A DNA stretch of 64,000 nucleotides from Streptomyces sp. ST2-7A (GCF_021390475.1 NZ_JAJUWS010000019.1:1-64000); one strand, 5' to 3'; shown: positions 19,596 to 27,803, counted from the first letter of the stretch. The notes: a model not told the origin generated them from the sequence alone. Numbers and translations are program-made.

Positions 19596-19859
19596 ATGCG
19601 GCACGAACAGCTCATCAAGCGTTTTCTCGTCGACGAGTTTCTTCCCGACACGGAACCGGCGGACCTCGACCCGGACTACGACCTGACGGCCGGCGGAGTC
19701 GTGGACAGCCTCGGCCTGCTGAAGATCATTGCCTGGCTGGAGCACCGCTTCGACCTCGTCGCCGACGAGCTGGAACTCGACCCGGAGAGCTTCCGCACGG
19801 TGCGCGCCATCGACGCCTTCGTGCGGCACGCCGCCGCCCGCGACCTGGAGACGAACTGA
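19596..19859 (+). CDS. Peptidyl carrier protein
   Basis: Stand-alone carrier protein of 87 residues with the phosphopantetheine Ser in GGVVDSLGLLKIIAWLEHRF (near residue 42). The sequence is close in style to discrete PCPs that receive acids from discrete ligases (CloN5/RedO group), with DEFLPDTEPADLDPDYDL upstream of the Ser. It follows the adenylation gene, so it is that enzyme's partner and carries the substrate for the tryptophan-like steps. ATG at 19,596 behind ACAGGAGCC. It differs clearly from the type II PKS ACP at 14,648. Confidence 0.93.
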   Translation: MRHEQLIKRFLVDEFLPDTEPADLDPDYDLTAGGVVDSLGLLKIIAWLEHRFDLVADELELDPESFRTVRAIDAFVRHAAARDLETN

Positions 19860-19861
19860 CC

Positions 19862-20902
19862 GTGCCCGCCCTCCTCGACACTCTCGTCGGCGCCCGCGCC
19901 CCCGTCCCGGTCGCCGTCTGGCACGCGTTCTGGGAAAGCCTGGAGGCCGGAACACTGGAGCGCGCCGAAGCCGCAGCCGTCCTGGCCTCCCTCTCCACCC
20001 GGCTCCCCGGGGAGCAGAGCCTGCACAGCCTGCTGCGCTCCCTCGCCGAGCGGGACCCGGTGGCGCACTGGCCGCAGTACCCGGGAGCGGTCAACATCGT
20101 CGGCACCGGTGGCGGCCCGCAGACCTTCAACATCTCCACCGCCGCGGCCTTCGTGGCGGCGGCCATCGGCGTGCGGGTGGTCAAGACCGGCTCCCGTTCG
20201 TACCGAAGCCGGAACGGCTCGGTCGATCTGCTCAACCGGCTCGGGGTGCGGCTGACCTCCTCCGCCGAGGAGACGGCCCGGACGCTGGACCGCTTCGGCA
20301 TCGCCTTCGCCGGCCCTTTCGTCTACCCGCCGGAGCTGTCCCGGCTGGCCCGCCTGATCCACCCCCTGCCGATGCGAGTGCTCGGGAGCTTCGCGAACGC
20401 CCTGGGGCCCCTGCTGCCCAGGGTGAGGGTCGACACCCAGCTGACCGGCGTCGCCGACCACACCATGGTGCCGCTCCTGCGAGGGCTGGCCCGGCACCGG
20501 CCCGGCCGGCTGTGGCTGTGCGTCAACGAACACGGCGCCGACGAGCTGCTGGCCGCCGGAGAGAACACCCTCCACCCGCCGGACGGCGGGTTGCCGCGTC
20601 GGCTGCGCACCGGCGCCTTCGGCCTGAGCGGACCACTGGCGGAACTGCGCCCCGAGCCCGACCACGACCGGATCGTTCCGCACTTCCTCGGCATTCTCGC
20701 CGGAAGGGGCGGTCCCGGAGCCACTCGCACCGTCTGCCTCAACGCCGCGGCCCTGGCGGTCCTCGGCGGCACCATGCGCGACTGGCCGCCCGCGATGGCC
20801 GCCGCCTACGAGGCGATGGCCGACGGATCGGCCCTGGCCCTCGTCGAGCGGCTGGCGGCCGGGGCGCGGCGCAGCCCAGCGGGAGTGAACGCCCGTGGCT
20901 GA
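19862..20902 (+). CDS. Anthranilate phosphoribosyltransferase homologue (TrpD-like)
   Basis: TrpD-like enzyme of 346 residues. TrpD couples anthranilate to PRPP; here it probably attaches phosphoribose to the amino-type nitrogen of the carrier-bound or released heteroaryl acid. The glycine-rich PRPP loop VNIVGTGGGPQTFNISTAAA is at residues 77-96, the second loop VKTGSRSYRSRNGSVDLLN at 108-126 replaces the usual KHGNRxxSSxxGSAD, and LPMRVLGSFANALGPLLP near 168 corresponds to the NPA region. GTG start 2 bases after the PCP stop; its stop lies inside the next gene. Absence of TrpE/TrpG nearby and altered loop residues indicate a biosynthetic rather than housekeeping role. Confidence 0.92.
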   Translation: MPALLDTLVGARAPVPVAVWHAFWESLEAGTLERAEAAAVLASLSTRLPGEQSLHSLLRSLAERDPVAHWPQYPGAVNIVGTGGGPQTFNISTAAAFVAAAIGVRVVKTGSRSYRSRNGSVDLLNRLGVRLTSSAEETARTLDRFGIAFAGPFVYPPELSRLARLIHPLPMRVLGSFANALGPLLPRVRVDTQLTGVADHTMVPLLRGLARHRPGRLWLCVNEHGADELLAAGENTLHPPDGGLPRRLRTGAFGLSGPLAELRPEPDHDRIVPHFLGILAGRGGPGATRTVCLNAAALAVLGGTMRDWPPAMAAAYEAMADGSALALVERLAAGARRSPAGVNARG

Positions 20903-21749
20903 GCCCGCCACCCCGCCCACCACCCGGTCCCGACCGAGCCCGTTCTTCGCCGGGCTGGACGGCGAAGGCGGCCACGACCGTCCCGGTCTCGCCGTCTTCC
21001 TCAACGCCGGGGACCCGCCACTGTCCACTTTCGGTGAGCTGACGGCCATGCTCGACGAGCTCGGCGTGGAGTGCCTGGAACTCGCGGTCCCCTTCCCGGA
21101 CTCCATCACCGACGGCCCGGCGGTGCGGCGCTCGGCCGCCCGTGCACTAGCCGCCGGCACCGGACTGGACGCCGTTCTGGCGGCCGTCGCCGAGGCCCGG
21201 CCCCGGCTGCGACGGCTGCGCATCGCACTGCTCGCCGACTGGGCCCACACGGTGCGTCCGCTGGGCCGCGAGGGGCCGGCCCGGCTCGCCCGCGACACCG
21301 TGGCGGTCGGAGCGGACGGCATCCTGCTGCACGGACTGCCGCCCCGGCTGCGCGCGGAGCATCTGCGGACCGCCGGCCGGGCCGGGCTTCCCGTCGTGAC
21401 CACTGCCTACGCCCGGTCTTCCGCGGAAGTGCTGCGGGCCGCCGCGGAGGACGCCACCGCCTATGTGTATCTGGTCGCAGTCCGGGGCCGCAGCGGTAAC
21501 CGCCCGACCGGCGGCTACCAACGGCTCGCCCCGGTGGTGAGCGGGCTGAAAAAAACGGCCACCGCACCCGTGGCGGTGGGCTTCGGCGTGCGCACGCACG
21601 CCGACCTGGTCGCCGTCGCCCGCCTCGGCGCGGACGCCGCGGTCGTCGGCACCGCCGCGGTCACGGCTGTGGAAGGGGCCCTGGACGACGGCGGCGACCC
21701 CGTGGCCGCGCTCGCCGGATTCCTCACCGGACTCCGCGGCGACGGCTGA
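20895..21749 (+). CDS. Tryptophan synthase alpha homologue (TrpA-like)
   Basis: TIM-barrel protein of 284 residues homologous to TrpA, which cleaves indole-3-glycerol phosphate to indole and glyceraldehyde 3-phosphate by retro-aldol reaction. Both catalytic acids appear kept: Glu in CLELAVPFPDS and Asp in ITDGPAVRRS. VYLVAVRGRSGN and PVAVGFGVRTHADL follow in family order. There is no TrpB gene, so it may release a small bicyclic amine and glyceraldehyde phosphate without further condensation. GTG start overlaps the TrpD-like stop by 8 bases. The first ~25 residues are extra relative to TrpA. Confidence 0.88.
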   Translation: MAEPATPPTTRSRPSPFFAGLDGEGGHDRPGLAVFLNAGDPPLSTFGELTAMLDELGVECLELAVPFPDSITDGPAVRRSAARALAAGTGLDAVLAAVAEARPRLRRLRIALLADWAHTVRPLGREGPARLARDTVAVGADGILLHGLPPRLRAEHLRTAGRAGLPVVTTAYARSSAEVLRAAAEDATAYVYLVAVRGRSGNRPTGGYQRLAPVVSGLKKTATAPVAVGFGVRTHADLVAVARLGADAAVVGTAAVTAVEGALDDGGDPVAALAGFLTGLRGDG

Positions 21750-21790
21750 TGGCCGGTAGAGAACGGACCAATGAGAACAGGAGCGAGGAC

Positions 21791-22165
21791 ATGATCATTC
21801 GCCGACTGTCGGAAGTGCTCACCGTGGACTGGGGCAACGGGCTCAGCAGGAGGTTCCTGCTGGAGTCCGATGGCATGGGCTACAGCATCACCGACACAAC
21901 CGTCCGGGCCGGGACCAAGTCCCGGCTGGAGTACCACCGCCACCTGGAGGCGTGCTACTGCATCGAGGGACGGGGCACCGTCATCGACCGGGTCGGTACC
22001 GCCCACCGGGTGGAACCGGGCGTTCTCTACGCCCTGGACCAGCACGACGCCCACTTCCTCATCGCCGACCCGGAACGGGATCTGCGGCTGGTGTGCGTCT
22101 TCACCCCCGCCCTGGTCGGCAGTGAGCGCCACGACCTCGACTCGGCCGAATTCTCCCGGTACTAG
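21791..22165 (+). CDS. Ectoine-synthase-like cupin (EctC-like)
   Basis: Single-domain cupin of 124 residues clearly related to ectoine synthase, which closes a cyclic amidine by water loss between an amine and an amide. Shared features are SRLEYHRHLEACYCIEGRGT (metal-binding cupin motif 1, near residue 44), VEPGVLYALDQHDAHFL (motif 2) and DLRLVCVFTPALVGSERHD at the C-terminus. No other ectoine genes (ectA, ectB) are present, so a role in forming the bicyclic amidine of a pyrrolopyrrole is the natural inference. ATG at 21,791 follows AGGAGCGAGG; an upstream ATG at 21,749 that overlaps the TrpA-like stop is less likely. Confidence 0.88.
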   Translation: MIIRRLSEVLTVDWGNGLSRRFLLESDGMGYSITDTTVRAGTKSRLEYHRHLEACYCIEGRGTVIDRVGTAHRVEPGVLYALDQHDAHFLIADPERDLRLVCVFTPALVGSERHDLDSAEFSRY

Positions 22166-22168
22166 GCC

Positions 22169-23305
22169 ATGACCTGGACCGCGGACCAGCGCGCGCTGCG
22201 CGACGGCCTGCGTCCCTGGCTCGATGCGATCAACGGCGATCACATCGAGCGCGACGCACGCGCCGAGTTCCCCGAGGAGCACTGGCGGACCCTCGCCGAG
22301 ACCGGAATCCTCGGCCTGCCGATCGATCCCCGTTGGGGAGGGCTCGGCCTCGACCTGCCCACCACCCTCTACGTCCTGGAAGGGCTCGGCGAGTACTGCC
22401 GGGACGGCGGTCTCTCCTTCTCCGCCGCCACCCATCTGGTCAGCACCGGCATCGCCCTCCAGCGCTTCGCACCCCAGCCGTTGCGCGAGCGCTGGCTGCC
22501 GGGGATCTGCTCCGGTACCCGGATCGGCGCCCACGCGATCAGCGAGACGGAGGCCGGCTCCGACGCCCTGGCCATGCGCACCACGGCCCGGCGCGACGGT
22601 GACCACTACGTACTCACCGGCAGCAAATCCTTCGTGACCAACGGCCCGGTGGCCGGATTGTTCGTCGTCTACGCCAGGACCGCCCCCGAGGGCGGACCCC
22701 TGGGCATCACCGCCTTCCTGGTGGAGGGAGACACCCCCGGTCTCGACCGGGGCGCCCCCATCGCCAAGATGGGACTGCGCACCTCCCCGATGTGCGAACT
22801 CTTCCTCGACGACTGCCGGATCCCGGCCGATCATGTCATCGGCCGACCCGGCGGCGGCTTCCTGGTCCTGGACCACATCATGAAGTGGGAGATCCTCTGC
22901 TCCTTCGCCATCACCGCCGGCGAGATGCGGCACCGGCAGGACCGCTGCCTGGAGCACGCGCGGAACCGCCGGCAGTTCGGCCGGCCCATCGGCTCCTTCC
23001 AGGCCGTCTCCCACCGGATCGTCGAGATGGAGACGGGGTTGCGCACCGCCCGCAAGTGGCTCTTCGACACCGCCCGGGACTTCGCCGCGGGCGAGAACGT
23101 CACCACCGACATCGCCATCACCAAACTGCTCGTCAGCGAGCACAACCTGTCCTCCGCCCTCGCCGCCGTCCAGCTCTTCGGCGGCAACGGCTACACCGCC
23201 GAGTACGGCGTCGAGCAGGACCTGCGCAACGCGGTCGCCGGGACCATCTACTCCGGGACCTCGGAGATCCAGCGCAACCGCATCGCCACGATGCTCGGGT
23301 TGTGA
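22169..23305 (+). CDS. Acyl-CoA dehydrogenase-family flavoenzyme
   Basis: FAD enzyme of 378 residues with full acyl-CoA dehydrogenase architecture: N-terminal helical part (LPIDPRWGGLGLDLPTTLYV), the middle barrel with THLVSTGIALQ, IGAHAISETEAGSDALAM and YVLTGSKSFVTNGPVAGLF, and the C-terminal bundle with HARNRRQFGRPIGSFQAVSH and TIYSGTSEIQRNRIATML. In carrier-protein systems (RedW, PltE) such enzymes desaturate PCP-bound prolyl rings to pyrrole; here it may oxidise the PCP-bound ring or a saturated intermediate. It starts 4 bases after the EctC-like stop. Confidence 0.92.
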   Translation: MTWTADQRALRDGLRPWLDAINGDHIERDARAEFPEEHWRTLAETGILGLPIDPRWGGLGLDLPTTLYVLEGLGEYCRDGGLSFSAATHLVSTGIALQRFAPQPLRERWLPGICSGTRIGAHAISETEAGSDALAMRTTARRDGDHYVLTGSKSFVTNGPVAGLFVVYARTAPEGGPLGITAFLVEGDTPGLDRGAPIAKMGLRTSPMCELFLDDCRIPADHVIGRPGGGFLVLDHIMKWEILCSFAITAGEMRHRQDRCLEHARNRRQFGRPIGSFQAVSHRIVEMETGLRTARKWLFDTARDFAAGENVTTDIAITKLLVSEHNLSSALAAVQLFGGNGYTAEYGVEQDLRNAVAGTIYSGTSEIQRNRIATMLGL

Positions 23306-23479
23306 GCCGGCGTGCCACCGAAGGACATCCCACCTGCGATCAACCCTCCCGACCCGACCCGCGGGGGCACGGCCTTTCGTCAGGACCCGGCGTCCGGGAA
23401 CACCGAGTGCCCACCTGCCGGCGGCCACCACCGGGAGTCCGCCGGGCGGCCGACTCCCCGAACCGATGAGGAGCACACC

Positions 23480-24148
23480 ATGTTGGTGTCCCCGGCACAG
23501 CTGGCCGAGACGGAGTTCCTCGACCACGGCACACCCGAGGTCCGCGCCCTGGTCGCCAAGGCATCCCCGGCGGACGGCGCGACCCTCGCCGAACGCGCGG
23601 TCCGGCTCTACTACGCCGTCCGGGACGGCATCCGCTACGAGGTCTACGGCGCCGACCTGTCCCGCACCGGCCTGCGCGCCAGTCAGGTGCTGCGCCGCGG
23701 CAGCGGTATGTGCCTGCACAAGTCCCTGGTGTACGCCGCGGCCCTGCGCGCCATCGGGGTGCCCAGCCGACTGGTGCTCGCCGACGTGCGCAACCACCTG
23801 GCCTCCCCACGGCTGCGCGAACTCCTGGGAGGCGATGTCTTCCACCAGCACTGCGTCACCGAACTCGACCTGAACGGCCGCCGACTGCGCGCCACTCCCG
23901 TCTTCAACCGGACCCTCTGCCGGCTCTACCGCATCCCCGAGCTGCACTTCGACGGCACCGCGGACAGTGTCCACCATCCCTACGGCCCGGACGGCGCCCA
24001 GCGCATGAAGTTCCTGCGCGAGCACGGCGTCTTCGACGACCTTCCCTACGACTTCGTGCTGTCCTCGCTGCGCGCCGCCCACCCCCGACTGTTCGCCTCG
24101 GACGCCACCCCCGTCCTGGCCGAGGGGTCCCTGGCGGACGAGGCATGA
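23480..24148 (+). CDS. Transglutaminase-like cysteine enzyme
   Basis: Protein of 222 residues with a transglutaminase-like core: Cys in RRGSGMCLHKSLVYAAALRA (near residue 77), GVPSRLVLADVRNHL, then His in FHQHCVTELDLNGRRL (near 122) followed by the ATPVFN Asp region. Enzymes of this fold move or release acyl groups by a thioester intermediate and occur in natural-product clusters as amide-forming or acyl-releasing enzymes. I infer that it off-loads or transfers the carrier-bound building block; this is unproven. ATG at 23,480 follows GATGAGGAGC. A 174-base gap precedes it, the largest inside the operon, and could hold an internal promoter. The stop overlaps the TrpF-like start (ATGA). Confidence 0.78.
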   Translation: MLVSPAQLAETEFLDHGTPEVRALVAKASPADGATLAERAVRLYYAVRDGIRYEVYGADLSRTGLRASQVLRRGSGMCLHKSLVYAAALRAIGVPSRLVLADVRNHLASPRLRELLGGDVFHQHCVTELDLNGRRLRATPVFNRTLCRLYRIPELHFDGTADSVHHPYGPDGAQRMKFLREHGVFDDLPYDFVLSSLRAAHPRLFASDATPVLAEGSLADEA

Positions 24149-24834
24149 CCGCGCCGCTGCTCAAGGCATGCGGAGCCACCACCGAAGCGGAGATCACCGG
24201 ACTGGCGGCGGCCGGAGCCGACCTGGTGGGGCTCTGGCACGGCATCCCCGGCGGCCGTGCCGAGCTGGACCCGGCCCGGCTGCGGCAGCTCGCCGCGGCC
24301 ACCGCCCGCACGGGGACCGAACCGGTGGTGGTCACGCTCCACCGCGAGGCCGAACCGCTGCTGCGGATGCTGCGGGCGTGCGGCACCAGTCGGGTGCAAC
24401 TGCACGGCTACCAGCCGCCCTCGCTGGTGCGCGCCCTCGCCCGGGCCGGCGGCGTCACGGTCCTCAAGGTGCTGCACCTGCACGGCGGCGGGTGTCCCGA
24501 GCAGGCCCTCATCCCCGCGTACGAACGCGCCGGCACGGACTGCTTCGTCCTGGACAGCGCCACCGCCGACGGTCGCATCGGCAGCACCGGTGTGCCCGCC
24601 GACCCCGCGCTCGTGCTGCGCCTGGCCGACCTGCTGAATCGGCCGTTCCTGCTGGCCGGCGGCATCCGGGCCGACAGCCGGCCCGCCTTCGCCGCCGTCG
24701 CCGAGCACCCCCGCTTCCTCGGCATCGATGTGGACACCGCGGCACGGGACACCGCCGGTTCACTGAGCGGCGCCCGGCTCGCGGCGATCGCCCACGGTTG
24801 GCGCACCGGACAGCCCTCGGAGAGGACCCCATGA
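24145..24834 (+). CDS. Phosphoribosylanthranilate isomerase homologue (TrpF-like)
   Basis: TIM-barrel protein of 229 residues related to TrpF, which performs the Amadori rearrangement of N-phosphoribosyl anthranilate. The general-base Cys is in LLKACGATTEAEI and the general-acid Asp in CFVLDSATADGR. VQLHGYQPPSLV, PFLLAGGIRAD and GIDVDTAARD follow in family order. It would act on the product of the TrpD-like enzyme. Its ATG overlaps the previous stop and its stop overlaps the TrpC-like start, so TrpF- and TrpC-like activities are made together. Conservation of both catalytic residues argues for a real Amadori step on an unusual substrate. Confidence 0.92.
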   Translation: MTAPLLKACGATTEAEITGLAAAGADLVGLWHGIPGGRAELDPARLRQLAAATARTGTEPVVVTLHREAEPLLRMLRACGTSRVQLHGYQPPSLVRALARAGGVTVLKVLHLHGGGCPEQALIPAYERAGTDCFVLDSATADGRIGSTGVPADPALVLRLADLLNRPFLLAGGIRADSRPAFAAVAEHPRFLGIDVDTAARDTAGSLSGARLAAIAHGWRTGQPSERTP

Positions 24835-25538
24835 CCAGCCCGTTCACCGACGCACTGCTCAACGCCCGCCTGCCGGTCGTCATGGAGATCAAACCCACCG
24901 ACGGCCACGGGGCCGGGCTGCTGGCCGGCCGTACGGTCGCCGAGCTGGTGGCCGCCTACGCGCGTGCCGGAGCCCCCTGCCTGTCCGTGGTGACCGGATC
25001 CTGGTTCGGCGGGGACGAGCGGTTGCTCGCCGAGGCCGCCGCCACCACCCGACTGCCGCTGCTGCGCAAGGACTTCATCACCCGGCGCTCCCAGTTGCTC
25101 CGCAGCCGGGAGCTGGGTGCCTCGGCGGTTCTGCTCACTGCCGGACTGCTCCCCCGGGAAAGCCTGCATCGGCTGACCGAGGAGTGCCTGCGGCTGGGAC
25201 TGACACCTTTCGTGGAGGTGACCGACGAGGCCGAGGCGGAGCGGGTACCCTTCGGCGACCGCGCGGTGGTCGCGGTGGCCAACAAGGACATCGGCACCCG
25301 CGAGCGCGGGCCCGGGGACCTGAACCGCGGCCCGGCCCTGCTGCCCGCGGTGCGGGCCACCGGTACGCCCTGCCCGGTCAGCGCCAGCGGCATCACGACC
25401 CCCGAACAGGGCGCCGGGCTGCTGCGGGCCGGCTTCGCCGGACTGCTGGTCGGCACCGGCCTGCTGCGTGCGGGCAGCCCGGAGGAGTGGGCGGCCGAAC
25501 TCGACCGGCTGCTGCGCACCCCGGCGGCGCGGCCGTGA
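24831..25538 (+). CDS. Indole-3-glycerol phosphate synthase homologue (TrpC-like)
   Basis: TIM-barrel protein of 235 residues related to TrpC, which cyclises and decarboxylates the Amadori product to form the five-membered ring. Catalytic residues of the family are recognisable: Glu/Lys in VVMEIKPTDGHG, Lys in LPLLRKDFITRR, Glu in PFVEVTDEAEAE, Asn in AVANKDIGTRERG and Ser in PVSASGITTPEQ. The N-terminus is about 30 residues shorter than in typical TrpC. I infer formation of the second pyrrole ring of a pyrrolopyrrole. Start overlaps the TrpF-like stop; stop overlaps the GTG of the UbiD-like gene. Confidence 0.92.
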   Translation: MTSPFTDALLNARLPVVMEIKPTDGHGAGLLAGRTVAELVAAYARAGAPCLSVVTGSWFGGDERLLAEAAATTRLPLLRKDFITRRSQLLRSRELGASAVLLTAGLLPRESLHRLTEECLRLGLTPFVEVTDEAEAERVPFGDRAVVAVANKDIGTRERGPGDLNRGPALLPAVRATGTPCPVSASGITTPEQGAGLLRAGFAGLLVGTGLLRAGSPEEWAAELDRLLRTPAARP

Positions 25539-27013
25539 GCGGCGTGCCCGGGAGCGCCCCGGAGCGGACGGCCCTCTCCCTGCGGGCGGCGCTCGCCGGC
25601 CTCCGCGCCCGCGACCCGCGGCGGGTGCGGGAGGTCGCCGAACCGGTCCCGGCCGAAGGGCCGGCCGGGATCTTCGCCGCCCGCTGCGGCGGCGTACCGG
25701 CCACGTCCCGGGACCGGGCGGAGGACGTTATGGTCTTCCGGCGGGTGCTCGGGCACCGGTATCCGGTGGTGTTCGGGCTGTACGGCGATGAGCGGCGCGT
25801 CCGCGACTGGCTGCCCGGGCTGCCGGAGCGCGCCACCCCGGCCGCCGCCGCCCGGCTGACGGCCGCAGCCCTGCCCCCGGTGACGGTCCGGGACCCGGAA
25901 TGCGCCCGGGTCGACATCGGCCGCGAGGGACTGGGCTCCCTGCCCGTCGGGCGGATCACCCCGCGCGACGCCGGGTCGTTCCTCACCACCGGGTTGGTGT
26001 TGGCCGAGGGCACGGCGCCCGACGGGGACTGCGCCCTGTCCGTGCACCGTATGCTGATCCTGGACGACCGACGGCTGACCTTGTCGATGGCGCCGGGCCG
26101 GCGGCTCGGCGAGCTTCTCTCCGCGGCTCTCGCGGCCGGCCGGCGGCTGCCGGTCACCGTCGGTCTGGGCGTCCCGCCGTCCGCGATGATCGCCTCCGCG
26201 CTCGGTACCCGCTTCCTGCCGTCCGGTACCGACAAACTCGCGGTCGCCGGGGCCCTCGCGGGGGCCCCGCTGGCGGTGGCGGGGGCGGTCAGCCAACCCG
26301 TCCGGGTGCTCGCCGACAGCGAGATCGTGGTGGAGGGCTACCTCGACGGCAGTACGGCCGACGAGAGCTCGGCCGGCCCACCGGACGTTTCGCTGCCCGA
26401 GTTCCTCGGCTACGACGGTGCCGCCCGGGCCGGGCTGCCGGTGATCACCGTGACTGCGATCACCACCCGCCCCGACCCATTCCTCCACTCGGTGATCGGC
26501 CCCGGCCGCGAGCAGTCCGTGATCCTCGGGCTGGCCGGGGCGCTCTCGGTGGCCCTGGGCGAGCCCGGTGAGCCCTTGATCCGGGATCTGCACTTCTCCC
26601 CGGCGGGCGGCGGCATGTTGCTGCTGATGGTGTCCGTGCGCAAGCACGGCCCGGCCTGCGACGGGCGGCTCGGCCCGCTGGCCCGGCGGATCTTCGCCGC
26701 CCACCCGTTCGCCAAGCTCATCGTCTTCGTGGACGAGGACGTGGATCCGGCCGTCGCGGAGGACGTGTTGTGGGCGGTCACCACCCGGGCCAACCTGGGC
26801 ACCGACGCGGTGACCGGGACCGGCAGTGCCCCGCTGTCCATGGACCCCTCGCAGGGGCCGGAGTGGGCGGCCGAGCGCGGGCCCGGTGGCATCGGCCGTA
26901 CCTGGATCGACGCCACCGTCCCGTACCGGTTGCGCGGACGGGTCCGGCGCAGTTTTCCCACCCTTCCCGGGAACCCCGCTTCCTCCGAGGTCCGATCGGC
27001 TGGGGACCCGTAG
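25535..27013 (+). CDS. UbiD-family prenyl-FMN decarboxylase
   Basis: Protein of 492 residues of the UbiD family, which uses prenylated FMN to (de)carboxylate unsaturated or heteroaromatic acids, including pyrrole and indole carboxylates. Seen: LPVGRITPRDAGSFLTTGLV and CALSVHRMLILDDRRLTLSM (near residues 140-185, prFMN and metal region), LPVTVGLGVPPSAMIASALG near 204, and VRVLADSEIVVEGYLDGST near 258 with the catalytic-type Glu. It probably removes the carboxyl group of the heterocycle, or adds CO2. No UbiX-type prenyltransferase is in the window, so the cofactor must come from elsewhere. GTG start overlaps the TrpC-like stop; last gene of the operon, one base before the TetR gene. Confidence 0.88.
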   Translation: MSGVPGSAPERTALSLRAALAGLRARDPRRVREVAEPVPAEGPAGIFAARCGGVPATSRDRAEDVMVFRRVLGHRYPVVFGLYGDERRVRDWLPGLPERATPAAAARLTAAALPPVTVRDPECARVDIGREGLGSLPVGRITPRDAGSFLTTGLVLAEGTAPDGDCALSVHRMLILDDRRLTLSMAPGRRLGELLSAALAAGRRLPVTVGLGVPPSAMIASALGTRFLPSGTDKLAVAGALAGAPLAVAGAVSQPVRVLADSEIVVEGYLDGSTADESSAGPPDVSLPEFLGYDGAARAGLPVITVTAITTRPDPFLHSVIGPGREQSVILGLAGALSVALGEPGEPLIRDLHFSPAGGGMLLLMVSVRKHGPACDGRLGPLARRIFAAHPFAKLIVFVDEDVDPAVAEDVLWAVTTRANLGTDAVTGTGSAPLSMDPSQGPEWAAERGPGGIGRTWIDATVPYRLRGRVRRSFPTLPGNPASSEVRSAGDP

Positions 27014-27014
27014 T

Positions 27015-27803
27015 ATGGCGGGAATGGCCAAGGACACCAGTCACCCGCGCAGCGGCACCGTCGACCCGGTTCGCAGCCTCGCCCTGCTGTGGCGCGGCCA
27101 GGAGCGCCGGCCCGCCCGCAACGCCCGGCACGACCTCAGCGTGGACCGCGTCGTGAGGGCCGCCATCGAGGTCGCGGACGTGGACGGCATCGAAAGCTTG
27201 TCCATGCGCCGCGTCGCGGAGGCGCTGGGCGTGGGCACCATGACGCTCTACACCTACGTGCCCGGCAAGGGCGAGCTCATCGACCTCATGCTGGACACGA
27301 CCTACGGCGAGATCCCCCGGCCCACCGGTGCCGACTGGCGCGCCCGGCTCGAGCGGGTGGCGCGGGACAACTGGGCGCTGTTCCGGCGCCACCCCTGGAT
27401 GCTGTACGTCGGGGTAAGCCGGCCGCCGCTGGGTCCCAACGCCATCGCCAAGTACGAGCACGAGCTCGGCGCGGTGGCCGGCCTCGGCCTGTCCGAGATC
27501 GAGATGGACACCGTCGTCAATCTGGTCGTCGGCCATGCCGAGACCACCGCCCGGCGCGCCGTGGAGGCGGAGCTGGCCGAGCGGGACACCGGCATGACCG
27601 ACGACCAGTGGTGGCAGGCCCACGGTCCGTTGCTGAGTTCGCTGATGGACGCCACGGCCTTTCCACTGGCCGCCGCCGTCGGGGAAGCGGTGGGCGCGGC
27701 GCAGGGCCAGGCCTACGATGCCACCCACAACTTCGAGTTCGGCCTGCAGCGGATCCTCGACGGCATCGCCGTCATGGTCACCGCCCGGACCACCGCGGGA
27801 TGA
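27015..27803 (+). CDS. TetR-family regulator (first of two paralogues)
   Basis: TetR/AcrR-type repressor of 262 residues. The N-terminal helix-turn-helix is LSVDRVVRAAIEVADVDGIE, then SLSMRRVAEALGVGTMTLYT (residues about 37-83); the C-terminal ligand-binding part contains WMLYVGVSRPPLGPNAIAKY and TDDQWWQAHGPLLSS. It is a clear paralogue of the TetR at 36,424-37,224 (same RVAExLxxGTMTLYTYxPGKxELIDLMLDTxY stretch). It starts 2 bases after the UbiD stop, so it is probably cotranscribed with the operon and may sense an intermediate or product. An alternative ATG is at 27,024. Confidence 0.9.
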   Translation: MAGMAKDTSHPRSGTVDPVRSLALLWRGQERRPARNARHDLSVDRVVRAAIEVADVDGIESLSMRRVAEALGVGTMTLYTYVPGKGELIDLMLDTTYGEIPRPTGADWRARLERVARDNWALFRRHPWMLYVGVSRPPLGPNAIAKYEHELGAVAGLGLSEIEMDTVVNLVVGHAETTARRAVEAELAERDTGMTDDQWWQAHGPLLSSLMDATAFPLAAAVGEAVGAAQGQAYDATHNFEFGLQRILDGIAVMVTARTTAG

